Below, piece after piece: positions 14,534-23,170 of a stretch of 38,746 nt of DNA. The notes under the pieces were generated by a model, which saw only the letters and a list, made by a program, of their open reading frames with translations, ran no database searches and was not told where the DNA came from. Source of the DNA: Prescottella subtropica (GTDB lineage: Bacteria; Actinomycetota; Actinomycetes; Mycobacteriales; Mycobacteriaceae); contig NZ_SKCH01000031.1 of the NCBI RefSeq assembly GCF_005434945.1, positions 1 to 38,746 on the forward strand, written 5' to 3'. The position numbers and the translations under genes were made by a program. Position 1 is the first letter of the stretch; the number at the start of each line of letters is the position of its first letter.

Positions 14534-15880
14534 CTATGCGGCAGCCTTGACCGGTTCGTCGTCCGACATCCGAATGTCGGGGGCCTCGACGGGTCCGGTC
14601 TCCTGCGCGTAGTAGAAGTGCGGGCGGCGGTGGCCGAGGAACGACCCGAACCACGACATGACCGCGACGTACCGGTTGCGGAAGCCCACCAGGTACACCA
14701 TGTGCACCGCGAGCCACAGCACCCACGCGACGAAGCCGGTGAGCTCGATGCCCTTGACCTTGGTGACGGCGCGGAAGCGGTTGATGATCGCCATCGACCC
14801 CTTGTCGCGGAACGCGAACGGGGTGCCGCGCTTGGTCTTGCCGAGGATCGTCTTCGCGACGTGGCGGCCGCCCTGCATCGCGACGGGTGACTGTCCGGGC
14901 AGATTGTTCAGCGACGTCATGTCGCCGACCGCGAATATGTCGGCGCGGCCGCCGACGGTGAGGTCGGGGTTGACGAGGAGGCGTCCGGCGCGGTCGGTGT
15001 CGCAGCCGGTGCGCTCGGCGAGGACACCCGCAAAATCGTTGGCCTGCACGCCCGCCGACCAGATGACGGTCTCGGCGGTGCGGCGCACCCCGGTGTCGCT
15101 GCCGTGTGCCTTGAGGGTGGCGCCGTGCTCGTCGATGTCGGTGACGAGGGTATTGAGGACGACCTCGACACCCGACTTCTCCAGCGACTCCAACACGTAG
15201 TCGCTGAGCTTGCCGCCGTACGCGGGCATCGCGACACCGGCGCCCTCGACGAGGGTGACGGTGACGTCGTCGGCGGTGATACCGCGGATGGCCTGCTCGA
15301 AGTAGCGGCCCGCGAGCTCCTTGATCTGCCCGGCGAGCTCGATGCCCGTGGCGCCGGCACCGATGACGATGAAGCTGAGAAGGTTCTTGCGGCGCTCGAG
15401 GTCGCTCGTGGTGTGGGCTTCCTCGAAGCAGCGCACGATCTGGGCGCGCAGACGTTCGGCGTCGTCGACGGTCTTGAGCGCGAACGTGACCTTCGCGAAC
15501 TCGTCGCGTCCGAAGTAGCTCTGCCGGGCGCCGGTTGCGGCGACGAGCGAGTCGTAGCCGAGGGTGTGGCGCTGTCCGGCGGCCTCGTAGACGAGAACCT
15601 TCTCGTCCGGGTCGACGTCGACGACGCGGCCCAGGCGGACGTCCGCGTTGGGGTACTCGGCAAGGATCGCGCGGATCGACGGAGCGATCTCACCGGCCGC
15701 GAGGACACCCGTGGCCACCTGGTAGAGCAGCGGCTGGAACAGGTGCTCGGTGGTCTCCGAGACGAGAACGAACGGCTTGCCGGCCTTGGCGAGTTTCTTC
15801 GCCGTGGCGAGGGCACCGAATCCGGATCCGACGATGACCACTTCGGTCCGATCCACGGTTGCTGCACCATTCGTGCCCAC
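14534..15880 (-). CDS. ndh: Type II NADH:quinone oxidoreductase (NDH-2)
   Basis: A 448-residue single-subunit NADH dehydrogenase that feeds electrons from NADH to menaquinone without pumping protons. It shows two Rossmann motifs: VVIVGSGFGALATA near residues 12-25 for FAD, and IVIGAGATGIELAGQ near 170 for NADH. Also visible are TEHLFQPLLYQVATG, the family motif LIWSAGVQA-type segment (VIWSAGVQAND), and IFAVGDMTSL. A C-terminal hydrophobic stretch (TGFVAWVLWLAVHMVYLVGF) is the membrane anchor. The GTG at 15880 is chosen because GAGGAGG lies five bases upstream. It is divergent from a LysR gene. Confidence 0.94.
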   Translation of the reverse strand: MGTNGAATVDRTEVVIVGSGFGALATAKKLAKAGKPFVLVSETTEHLFQPLLYQVATGVLAAGEIAPSIRAILAEYPNADVRLGRVVDVDPDEKVLVYEAAGQRHTLGYDSLVAATGARQSYFGRDEFAKVTFALKTVDDAERLRAQIVRCFEEAHTTSDLERRKNLLSFIVIGAGATGIELAGQIKELAGRYFEQAIRGITADDVTVTLVEGAGVAMPAYGGKLSDYVLESLEKSGVEVVLNTLVTDIDEHGATLKAHGSDTGVRRTAETVIWSAGVQANDFAGVLAERTGCDTDRAGRLLVNPDLTVGGRADIFAVGDMTSLNNLPGQSPVAMQGGRHVAKTILGKTKRGTPFAFRDKGSMAIINRFRAVTKVKGIELTGFVAWVLWLAVHMVYLVGFRNRYVAVMSWFGSFLGHRRPHFYYAQETGPVEAPDIRMSDDEPVKAAA

Positions 15881-15998
15881 GGCTACCTCCTCGTTGAGAC
15901 GTATGAGAAACACCGTAGGAGTGCTCATAACTTTTCCGCCAACAAACAGGGATATTCGGAACACAGTTATCTGGATCGTTCATAAGTAGTATGGGCGG

Positions 15999-16931
15999 AT
16001 GGACTTCCGGCAGCTCCGCTACTTCCTCGCCGTGAGCGAGGAGCTGAGCTTCAGCAAGGCCGCGAAACGCTGCTTCATCTCGCAGTCCGCGATCAGCCAC
16101 CAGATCGGCAAACTCGAGCAGGAACTCGGCGCCACCCTGTTCGACCGCTCCACCCGCTCGGTGCAACTGAGCCTCGCCGGCACCCGGCTACTCCCCATCG
16201 CGCAGGAAGTACTGAGCCTCGAGACCAAGGCGTTCGCGGTCGTCAAGGAACCCCGCAACCGCATCCGCATCACCGCGTCCATGAGCTTCGCGCCGCAATG
16301 CCTCACCGCGATCACCCACGTCCGCGAGAAACACCCGCAGATCGACGTCGAATTCGTCATCAAGAACTTCACCGACCGCATCGAGGCCGTCTCGTCCGGC
16401 GACGCCGACATCGCCCTCATCCGCGGCGAAGTGGACCGGCCCGGACTCGAGACCGTCGAACTCGGCGTCGAAGACCTCATGATCGCGACGTCCAACCAGC
16501 ATCCGGTGTCCGCGTTCTCCACCGTCGAACTGAGCGAACTCGCCCCCTACCCGCTGCTGCTGCCGCCCCGTCACAGCCAGGTCCTCATCCACACCGTCGT
16601 CGAGAACGCGTTCGTCGACGTCGGACGCCGCGTCCAACTCGGCCCGCCCATCGCCCGCGACCACACCGCGATCCTCGACGTCATCACCAACCCCCGCGCC
16701 TGGACCGTCCTCTACGCCAGCACCATCACCGACGTGCCCCGCCCCAGCCTGTGCCTCATGCGGGAACGCGACAACCGGCTGCGGGTACCGGTCAGCGGTA
16801 TCGTCCGGGCCGGGGCCACCGAGGTGCCCGGTATGACGAGCCTGATCCGGTCGCTGCAGCGGACGGTGACCGAAGACAGCAGTGCACCCCCGGACCCGCC
16901 GAAGCAGGCCGGGGGCACACCCACCGGATAG
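15999..16931 (+). CDS. LysR-family transcriptional regulator
   Basis: A 310-residue LysR protein with the helix-turn-helix at 1-60 (LRYFLAVSEELSFSKAAKRCFISQSAISHQI) and an effector domain from about 90 (RIRITASMSFAPQCLTAI). It is divergent from ndh, with 118 bp between the start codons, so ndh is its most likely neighbour target. The C-terminal 25 residues are Pro/Thr-rich and poorly conserved in type. The stop codon at 16931 directly abuts the stop of the converging recR. Confidence 0.93.
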   Translation: MDFRQLRYFLAVSEELSFSKAAKRCFISQSAISHQIGKLEQELGATLFDRSTRSVQLSLAGTRLLPIAQEVLSLETKAFAVVKEPRNRIRITASMSFAPQCLTAITHVREKHPQIDVEFVIKNFTDRIEAVSSGDADIALIRGEVDRPGLETVELGVEDLMIATSNQHPVSAFSTVELSELAPYPLLLPPRHSQVLIHTVVENAFVDVGRRVQLGPPIARDHTAILDVITNPRAWTVLYASTITDVPRPSLCLMRERDNRLRVPVSGIVRAGATEVPGMTSLIRSLQRTVTEDSSAPPDPPKQAGGTPTG

Positions 16932-17540
16932 TTACAGCGTCCGACGTCCCGACAGGGCCCGTCCGAGCGTCAGCTCGTCGGCGAACTCGAGGTCGCCGCC
17001 CATCGGCAGCCCCGACGCCAGCCGCGACACCGTCAGCCCCGGGAAGTCCCGCAGCATCCGCACCAGATACGTCGCGGTGGCCTCACCCTCGGTGTTGGGG
17101 TCGGTCGCGATGATCACCTCGGAGACGTCGACGCCGTCCTCCTGGTTGCCGATGCGGGTGAGCAACTCCCGGATCCGCAGCTGGTCCGGGCCGACACCGC
17201 TGAGCGGATCGAGTGCACCCCCGAGCACGTGGTAGCGGCCCCGGAACTCACGGGTCCGTTCGATGGCCTGCACGTCCTTGGGTTCCTCGACGACGCACAC
17301 CATCGTCCGATCCCGCCGCGGATCCGCGCAGATCCGGCACTTCTCCTCCTCGGAAACCGTGCCGCACACGACGCAGAACTGGACACCGTCGCGCACCTTC
17401 TGCAGCACCGCCTGCAGCCGGTCGATCTCCGGCGGCTCCACCGTCAACAGGTGGAACGCGATGCGCTGCGCACTCTTGGGCCCGATACCGGGCAGCTTGC
17501 CCAGCTCGTCGATCAGATCCTGGACGGGGCCTTCGTACAA
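16932..17540 (-). CDS. recR: Recombination mediator RecR
   Basis: A 202-residue RecR, which works with RecF/RecO to load RecA onto single-stranded gaps. The order of parts is canonical: helix-hairpin-helix ([20 protein letters not shown], 13-32), a C4 zinc finger (Cys56, 59, 68, 71), and a Toprim domain with VVEEPKDV and [11 protein letters not shown]. Full length. The start is a TTG at 17540, giving the standard [11 protein letters not shown]-terminus. It lies 9 bp downstream of ybaB, the conserved actinobacterial order. Confidence 0.97.
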   Translation of the reverse strand: MYEGPVQDLIDELGKLPGIGPKSAQRIAFHLLTVEPPEIDRLQAVLQKVRDGVQFCVVCGTVSEEEKCRICADPRRDRTMVCVVEEPKDVQAIERTREFRGRYHVLGGALDPLSGVGPDQLRIRELLTRIGNQEDGVDVSEVIIATDPNTEGEATATYLVRMLRDFPGLTVSRLASGLPMGGDLEFADELTLGRALSGRRTL

Positions 17541-17549
17541 CGCGCGCCT

Positions 17550-17873
17550 CTAGAAGGGCAGACCGGGCAGGCCGCCCGCGAGCGGGCCCAGCTTGCTCGC
17601 CGCGATGTCCTGCGCCTTGTTCGACGCGTCCACGATCGCCCCGATCACGAGATCCTGCAGCGTCTCGATGTCCTCCGGGTCGACGACCTTGGGGTCGATC
17701 GTGAGGCCGACGACCTCGCCGGTGCCCTTGACCGTCGCGGTCACCAGACCGCCACCGGCCTGGCCGGTCACCTCGGCCTGCGCCATCTCCGCCTGCGCCG
17801 CCATGAGCTGCTGCTGCATCTGCTGCGCCTGCGCGAGGAGCTGCTGCATGTCGGGCTGTCCACCTGGTTGCAC
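17550..17873 (-). CDS. ybaB: YbaB/EbfC-family nucleoid-associated protein
   Basis: A 107-residue DNA-binding protein of the YbaB/EbfC family, forming dimers that bind DNA as part of the nucleoid. The N-terminal helix is Gln/Met/Ala-rich ([18 protein letters not shown]), followed by the conserved beta segment [22 protein letters not shown] and the [13 protein letters not shown] helix. The GTG at 17873 follows AAGGAC at a longer than usual distance. The gene is located directly before recR, as in most bacteria. Confidence 0.95.
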   Translation of the reverse strand: MQPGGQPDMQQLLAQAQQMQQQLMAAQAEMAQAEVTGQAGGGLVTATVKGTGEVVGLTIDPKVVDPEDIETLQDLVIGAIVDASNKAQDIAASKLGPLAGGLPGLPF

Positions 17874-17935
17874 TGTGTGTCCTTAAAGTCTGTCGGGTCG
17901 CCGGTCTCGGTTCGTCAGCGTAGCCGCCGGGTCCG

Positions 17936-18370
17936 TCAGGCGAGCTCGCGAACGAGGTTGGCGAGGGTGGCCTCCTGGATCTTGCGCAGCCCGATCGGCG
18001 CGAACGTGCGCTCGAAGAAGCCGCCGATGCCACCGGCACCCTGCCACTGCGTCGTCGTGGTGACCGTCGACCCCGTGCCCGACGGCGCCACCTCCCACGT
18101 CGTGACCATCGACGAGTTGGCGTCCCGCTCGGTGACGGTGGATCCCGCCACGGTCACCGACGCCTTCACATTGCGGGACCGGCTCTCGGTGGCCTGCAGC
18201 GTCCACTGCGCGACGGTGCCGTCGCCCTGGCCGCCCTCGACGACCGTGTAGTCGCGGTACTGCGCGGGCAGAATCCGCGGGCGGACGGTCTCGTAGTCGG
18301 ACAGCGCGGCGAGCGCCTGCTCCGGGCTCGCAGTGGTGGTGATCGAACTGCTGGCGCTGACCTGTGCCAC
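17936..18370 (-). CDS. SRPBCC-family protein (Rv3718c-like)
   Basis: A 144-residue START/Bet v1-fold (SRPBCC) protein, a small lipid- or polyketide-binding fold of unknown ligand here. The family pattern is visible as an initial strand SSSITTTASPEQALAALSDY, the ILPAQYRDYTVVEGGQGDGT turn, and a long C-terminal helix GFFERTFAPIGLRKIQEATL. The GTG at 18370 is preferred to upstream in-frame starts because AGGAGG lies seven bases before it. The position next to ybaB-recR matches Rv3718c in M. tuberculosis. Confidence 0.85.
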   Translation of the reverse strand: MAQVSASSSITTTASPEQALAALSDYETVRPRILPAQYRDYTVVEGGQGDGTVAQWTLQATESRSRNVKASVTVAGSTVTERDANSSMVTTWEVAPSGTGSTVTTTTQWQGAGGIGGFFERTFAPIGLRKIQEATLANLVRELA

Positions 18371-18494
18371 GAGTGGGCCTCCTTGTTCGGGGATCGTTTC
18401 CTCCATCCTGCCCGCTGGTCCGGTGGCACAGCCAGGCTCATCCGGGTGACCCATGACACCGGATTCCACTCACTGGGACTTGCGTCACACCGAT

Positions 18495-18509
18495 TAAGAG
18501 CGCCTCTTA
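18495..18509. promoter_or_regulatory. Operator candidate upstream of the substrate-binding lipoprotein
   Basis: TAAGAG-cgc-CTCTTA is a perfect inverted repeat 40 bp upstream of the lipoprotein start codon. It is A/T-richer than the surroundings. A regulator binding here would control the solute-binding protein, but none is encoded next to it. Confidence 0.5.
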
Positions 18510-18548
18510 CTCTCCGCCGTGAAGCATGACGAAACTATGAGGTGAGCC

Positions 18549-20150
18549 TTGAAGAACACGTGGTACCGGTCGGGCACCCGACTGGCAGCGCTCGGTGCGG
18601 CTGCAGCCCTGCTCGTCGGCGGATGTGCGTCCGCCAACAGCGAATCCGGTGACAGCGCATCCGCGACCACCGGCCTGATCAACATCGCGGCGGACGCCGG
18701 CGATCCGGTCCGCGGTGGCACCGTGACGTTCGGGTCGTACTCGTTCCCCAACGCGCTCGACCCGACCAAGACGCTGGCCGCCGGATCGAACGGCGGCACC
18801 GAGATGGCCGCCGTCTACGACATGCTCGTGCGCACCGATCCCGAGACCGGCGAGTTCGAACCGCAGCTCGCGCAGTCGCTCGAGAACAACGCCGACTACA
18901 CCCAGTTCACGTTGAAGCTGCGCGACGGCGTCACCTTCAGCGACGGCACCCCCGTCGACGCCGAGGCCGTCAAATGGAGCATCGACCGCTTCGTCGCGGC
19001 CGGCGCCGACGTCGCACAGGTGTGGGTCAACTCGGTCGCCTCGATCGACACCCCCGACTCGAAGACGGTCACGTTCACGCTCACCGGACCGTGGGACCGG
19101 TTCCCCGTGATGCTGGCGATGGGTCCGGGCCTGGTCGTCTCCAAGAACTCGGAGGCCGGCGGTAAGTTCACCCCGATCGGCGCCGGTCCGTTCACCCTCG
19201 AACGGTTCGCGCCGAACGAAGAGATCATCCTCGCCCCGCGCGAGGACTACTGGAACGGCCGCCCGAACCTCGACAAGGTGCGCTTCGTGCCCACGAACGG
19301 TGCACGCGGACAGTTCGAGTCGCTGCAGTCCGGTCAGCTGAACATGGCCTTCATCATGCGTGACGAGGCCACGATCCGCGACGCGCTCGCCGCGAACTAC
19401 AGCGGCTATCTCGGCATCCAGGGACTCGGCACGCTCGGCATGATCAACACCCGTGAGGGCCGGCCGGGCGCCGACCTGCGGGTGCGCCAGGCCATCGCGT
19501 ACGGCGTCGACCCGGAGGCGATCAACAACCGCGCCAACGACGGTCTCGGCATCGCCGATTCGGCACTCATCCCGGAGACCTCCCCCTGGTACACCGGGGC
19601 CGAGGGCGTCCCGTACGACGCCGAGAAGGCCAAGCAGCTGCTGAACGAGGCCAAGGCCGACGGCTACGACGGCAAGCTCACCTACCTGACGCCCAGCGAG
19701 AAGAGCGCCGAGGCCGCCGCACTCACCACGCAGGCGTCGCTCAACGCGATCGGCTTCGACGTGCAGATCCAGTACGTCAACAGCGTCTCCGACCTGGTCC
19801 GGAAGATGTACGCGGAGCACGACTTCGACATGACCCGCGGCGCGTTCACGTTCATGGACGAGGCCCCGTTCCTGCGCCTGTTCGGCGGCCTGGGCAGCGA
19901 CTCGCGCAACAACGCGACCGGCTACTCGGACCCGCAGATGGACCAGCTGCTGGTGCAGGTGAAGTCGGCGACCACCTCCGACGCCAAGAAGGAGGCGATC
20001 GCCAAGGTCCAGGAGCGCGCCAACGAGACCATCCCGTACGCGGTGTGGGGTCCGACGAAGGTGTTCACCGCGTGGGACAACAACATCCACGGCCTCAAGC
20101 GCAGCGCGGACAACATCATGCTGTTCGACGAGGCCTGGGTCGGGCAGTAA
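18549..20150 (+). CDS. ABC transporter solute-binding lipoprotein, family 5 (peptide/nickel type)
   Basis: A 533-residue extracytoplasmic binding protein of SBP family 5 (OppA/DppA). It has a lipoprotein signal peptide with lipobox LVGGC, Cys26 being the lipidation site. The mature domain shows family motifs: GGTVTFGSYSFPNALDPTKT, LRDGVTFSDGTPVDAEAVKWSIDR, GAGPFTLERFAPNEEIILAPREDYW, and RQAIAYGVDPEAI. The start is a TTG at 18549, with GAGGTGA just upstream. No permease or ATPase genes are adjacent on either side, so it is an orphan that must serve a transporter encoded elsewhere. A strong terminator follows. The ligand is unknown. Confidence 0.92.
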   Translation: MKNTWYRSGTRLAALGAAAALLVGGCASANSESGDSASATTGLINIAADAGDPVRGGTVTFGSYSFPNALDPTKTLAAGSNGGTEMAAVYDMLVRTDPETGEFEPQLAQSLENNADYTQFTLKLRDGVTFSDGTPVDAEAVKWSIDRFVAAGADVAQVWVNSVASIDTPDSKTVTFTLTGPWDRFPVMLAMGPGLVVSKNSEAGGKFTPIGAGPFTLERFAPNEEIILAPREDYWNGRPNLDKVRFVPTNGARGQFESLQSGQLNMAFIMRDEATIRDALAANYSGYLGIQGLGTLGMINTREGRPGADLRVRQAIAYGVDPEAINNRANDGLGIADSALIPETSPWYTGAEGVPYDAEKAKQLLNEAKADGYDGKLTYLTPSEKSAEAAALTTQASLNAIGFDVQIQYVNSVSDLVRKMYAEHDFDMTRGAFTFMDEAPFLRLFGGLGSDSRNNATGYSDPQMDQLLVQVKSATTSDAKKEAIAKVQERANETIPYAVWGPTKVFTAWDNNIHGLKRSADNIMLFDEAWVGQ

Positions 20151-20173
20151 TACCCACCCGACCACGGTCGACG

Positions 20174-20205
20174 ACGCCCCGGCACGCACCCGCGTGCCGG
20201 GGCGT
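20174..20205 (+). terminator. Terminator of the solute-binding protein gene
   Basis: ACGCCCCGGCACGC (20174-20187) and GCGTGCCGGGGCGT (20192-20205) form a perfect 14-bp stem with a 4-base loop, 24 bp after the stop codon. No long T-run follows, as is common in actinobacteria. Confidence 0.85.
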
Positions 20206-20288
20206 TCGCGTTCGTTAGCACAGCTACACAATTCCGACTCGCCGGGATATCGATGGCCGACCGCCCCCACTAGCGATAGCGTCGGGGG

Positions 20289-21743
20289 GTGGTCGACTCC
20301 GAGAGTGGTATCCGCGAAATCGGTCCCGCCGCACACCGTGCGGGGGTCCAGCGTCTGCTGTCCAGCTATCGGGCCATCCCGCCCGACGCCAACGTGCGCC
20401 TCGCCAAGAAGACGTCCAACCTGTTCCGCGCCCGGGCCCGCAGCACCGCCCCCGGACTCGACGTCTCCGGCCTCGACGCCGTCATCTCGGTCGATCCCGT
20501 CGCCCGCACCGCCGACGTCCAGGGCATGTGCACGTACGAGCATCTCGTCGACGCCACCCTGCCCTACGGACTCGCCCCGCTCGTGGTGCCGCAACTCAAG
20601 ACCATCACCCTCGGCGGCGCCGTCACCGGCCTCGGCATCGAATCCACGTCGTTCCGCAGCGGCCTGCCGCACGAGTCCGTCCTCGAGATCGACATCCTCA
20701 CCGGCAGCGGCGACATCGTCACCGCCACCCCCGACAACGAACACGCCGACCTGTTCCGATCCTTCCCCAACTCCTATGGAACACTCGGATATTCGACGCG
20801 CATCCGCATCGAACTCGAGCCTGTCGAGAAGTACGTCGCACTGCGGCACCTGCGCTTCACCGACCTGGCCCGACTGCAGGAGACGATGGACCGGATCGCC
20901 GCAGAACGGTCGTGGGACGGCATCGCCGTCGACTACCTCGACGGCGTCGTATTCACCACACACGAGGCCTACCTGACCCTCGGCGTCCAGACCGACGAAC
21001 CCGGCCCTGTCAGCGACTACACCGACATGGACATCTACTACCGGTCCCTCCAGCACGAGTCGATCAACCACCCCAAGACCGACCGGCTCACCATCGGCGA
21101 CTACCTGTGGCGCTGGGACACCGACTGGTTCTGGTGCTCCCGCGCCTTCGGCACCCAGAACCCCAAGATCCGACGCTTCTGGCCGAAACGCCACCTACGC
21201 AGCAGCTTCTACTGGAAACTCATCGGCCTCGACCAGAAATACGACATCGGCGACCGCCTCGAAGCCCGCAAAGGCCTACCGCCCCGCGAACGCGTCGTCC
21301 AGGACATCGAGGTCCCCATCGAAAACTGCGGACACTTCCTGCGCTGGTTCCTCGACGAGATCCCCATCGAACCACTCTGGTTGTGCCCGTTGAAACTTCG
21401 TGAGCCGGCACATCCGTCGCTGGATGCCCACCGGCAGAGTCACGAGGCCGCACCGCGGCCGTGGCCCCTGTATCCCCTCGAACCCGGCCGCACCTACGTC
21501 AACATCGGCTTCTGGTCGTCGGTGCCGATCCGGCCCGGTGAGCCCGTCGGCGCCGCGAACCGGCTGATCGAGAAGAAGGTCGCCGAACTGGGCGGCCACA
21601 AGTCCCTGTACTCCGAATCGTTCTACGACGAGGACGAATTCGCGCTGCTGTACGGCGGCGAACACTATCCGCAGATCAAGAAACGCTACGACCCCGATTC
21701 ACGTCTCCTCGACCTCTATTCGAAGGCGGTGCAACGAAAGTGA
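20289..21743 (+). CDS. FAD-binding oxidoreductase paired with a CFA-type methyltransferase (Rv3719-like)
   Basis: A 484-residue flavoprotein of the FAD_binding_4/DHCR24-like type. The flavin-binding region is visible as DAVISVDPVARTADVQGMCTYEHL and LKTITLGGAVTGLGIESTS. The gene overlaps the next one by four bases (GTGA), so the products almost certainly act together. In the well-studied TmsA/BfaB system, such a flavoprotein reduces a 10-methylene lipid intermediate made by the partner methyltransferase. Position between the SRPBCC/ybaB/recR group and dnaX matches Rv3719 rather than Rv0449c, so this is likely the paralogous pair and its product is not certain. The GTG start at 20289 has no clear Shine-Dalgarno sequence; a leaderless transcript is possible. 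Confidence 0.85.
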   Translation: MVDSESGIREIGPAAHRAGVQRLLSSYRAIPPDANVRLAKKTSNLFRARARSTAPGLDVSGLDAVISVDPVARTADVQGMCTYEHLVDATLPYGLAPLVVPQLKTITLGGAVTGLGIESTSFRSGLPHESVLEIDILTGSGDIVTATPDNEHADLFRSFPNSYGTLGYSTRIRIELEPVEKYVALRHLRFTDLARLQETMDRIAAERSWDGIAVDYLDGVVFTTHEAYLTLGVQTDEPGPVSDYTDMDIYYRSLQHESINHPKTDRLTIGDYLWRWDTDWFWCSRAFGTQNPKIRRFWPKRHLRSSFYWKLIGLDQKYDIGDRLEARKGLPPRERVVQDIEVPIENCGHFLRWFLDEIPIEPLWLCPLKLREPAHPSLDAHRQSHEAAPRPWPLYPLEPGRTYVNIGFWSSVPIRPGEPVGAANRLIEKKVAELGGHKSLYSESFYDEDEFALLYGGEHYPQIKKRYDPDSRLLDLYSKAVQRK

Positions 21744-23041
21744 CGACTCTCAGGCCCAAGTCCGACACGGTCCGCAAACTCAGTCTTGCCGAGATTGTCG
21801 AAACCGTGTCCGACGGCGACATTCCGCTGCGTTTCACCGCGTACGACGGCAGCGCGACCGGACCGGAGGACGCCCCGTACGGCCTACACCTGAACTCCGA
21901 GCGTGGCACCACCTACCTGGCGACCGCGCCCGGCGACCTCGGCATGGCCCGCGCCTACGTCTCCGGCGACCTCGAGGCCGTCGGCGTCCACCCCGGCGAC
22001 CCGTACGACATCCTGAAGGCCATGACGGACCTGCACTTCGAGCGGCCGTCCCCGAAGGACCTCGCCACCATCACCCGCTCCATCGGCTGGGACAAACTGC
22101 GAATCATCGCGCCGCCGCCGCAGGAACACCTGCCACGCTGGCGCCGGTTCGCAGAAGGCCTGCGGCACTCCAAGACTCGGGACGCCGAGGCCATCCATCA
22201 CCACTACGACGTGTCCAACACGTTCTACGAGTACGTCCTCGGCCCGTCCATGACGTACACGTGCGCCGCCTACCAGAGCGCCGACCAGACCCTCGAGGAC
22301 GCACAGGACAACAAATACCGTCTCGTGTTCGACAAACTCGGACTACGGGAAGGCGACCGGCTCCTCGACATCGGCTGCGGCTGGGGCGGCATGGTCCGCT
22401 ACGCCGCCCGCCGCGGCGTCAAAGTCATCGGCGCCACCCTGTCGAAGGAACAGTCCGAGTGGGCGCAGAAAGCCATCGCCGACGAGGGCCTCTCCGACCT
22501 GGCCGAAGTCCGGTTCTCCGACTACCGCGACATCCCCGAAACCGGATTCGACGCCATCTCCTCCATCGGCCTCACCGAACACATCGGCGTCGACAACTAC
22601 CCGTCCTACTTCGGATTCATGAACGACAAACTGCGTGCGGGCGGACGCCTCCTCAACCACTGCATCACCCGCCCCGGCAACCGCGGCAGCGCCAAAGCCG
22701 GCCACTTCATCGACCGCTACATCTTCCCCGACGGCGAACTCACCGGCTCCGGACGCATCATCAGCGAAATCCAGAACCTCGGCCTCGAAGTCCGCCACGA
22801 AGAAAACCTGCGCGAACACTACGCACTCACCCTCGCCGGCTGGTGCCGCAACCTCGTCGACAACTGGGACGCCTGCATCGCCGAAGTCGGCGAAGGCACC
22901 GCCAAAGTCTGGGGCCTCTACATGGCCGGCTCCCGCCTCGGCTTCGAACGCAACGTCGTCCAACTCCACCAGGTCCTCGCCGTCAAACTCGGGCCGAACG
23001 GCGACGCCGGCGTGCCCCTGCGACCGTGGTGGGAAGGGTAG
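21740..23041 (+). CDS. Cyclopropane-fatty-acid-synthase-family methyltransferase (Rv3720-like)
   Basis: A 433-residue SAM-dependent lipid methyltransferase of the CFA synthase family, which methylates unsaturated acyl chains in membrane phospholipids. The bicarbonate/substrate region begins IHHHYDVSNTFYEYVLGPSM; the SAM-binding loop LLDIGCGWGG lies at 208-217; conserved segments GATLSKEQ and SIGLTEHIGV follow. An N-terminal domain (1-140) precedes the catalytic fold, as in full-length CFA synthases. It is translationally coupled to the FAD oxidoreductase, suggesting a methyl-branched (reduced) rather than cyclopropane product. Possible products are 10-methyl fatty acids, as for the related UfaA1/TmsB, but synteny points to Rv3720, whose product is less clear. 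Confidence 0.88.
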   Translation: MTTLRPKSDTVRKLSLAEIVETVSDGDIPLRFTAYDGSATGPEDAPYGLHLNSERGTTYLATAPGDLGMARAYVSGDLEAVGVHPGDPYDILKAMTDLHFERPSPKDLATITRSIGWDKLRIIAPPPQEHLPRWRRFAEGLRHSKTRDAEAIHHHYDVSNTFYEYVLGPSMTYTCAAYQSADQTLEDAQDNKYRLVFDKLGLREGDRLLDIGCGWGGMVRYAARRGVKVIGATLSKEQSEWAQKAIADEGLSDLAEVRFSDYRDIPETGFDAISSIGLTEHIGVDNYPSYFGFMNDKLRAGGRLLNHCITRPGNRGSAKAGHFIDRYIFPDGELTGSGRIISEIQNLGLEVRHEENLREHYALTLAGWCRNLVDNWDACIAEVGEGTAKVWGLYMAGSRLGFERNVVQLHQVLAVKLGPNGDAGVPLRPWWEG

Positions 23042-23054
23042 GCAGCTGCGCTGC

Positions 23055-23098
23055 CTGTGCGCCTTTTTGGTAGCTGCTACTACCAAAAAGGCGCACAG
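23055..23098. repeat. Palindrome copy 1, upstream of the epoxide-hydrolase-like gene
   Basis: CTGTGCGCCTTTTTGGTAG (23055-23073) and its exact complement (23080-23098) form a 19-bp stem with loop ctgcta. It lies 14 bp after the methyltransferase stop. A nearly identical palindrome lies at 24143-24192. The T-run sits inside the left arm and an A-run in the right arm, unlike a classical terminator with trailing U-run. Confidence 0.85.
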
Positions 23099-23170
23099 CG
23101 GTCTCCGGGCCCGGCGCAGAGCCCCCTACCCTCGGCGCCACGCGCCACGCGACACGCGAGAGAGGATGCC

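Noticed and set aside
18507-21194. 895-codon minus-strand frame
   Set aside because: It lies opposite two well-supported genes (binding lipoprotein and FAD oxidoreductase) and is Val/Gly/Arg-rich without domain signatures.
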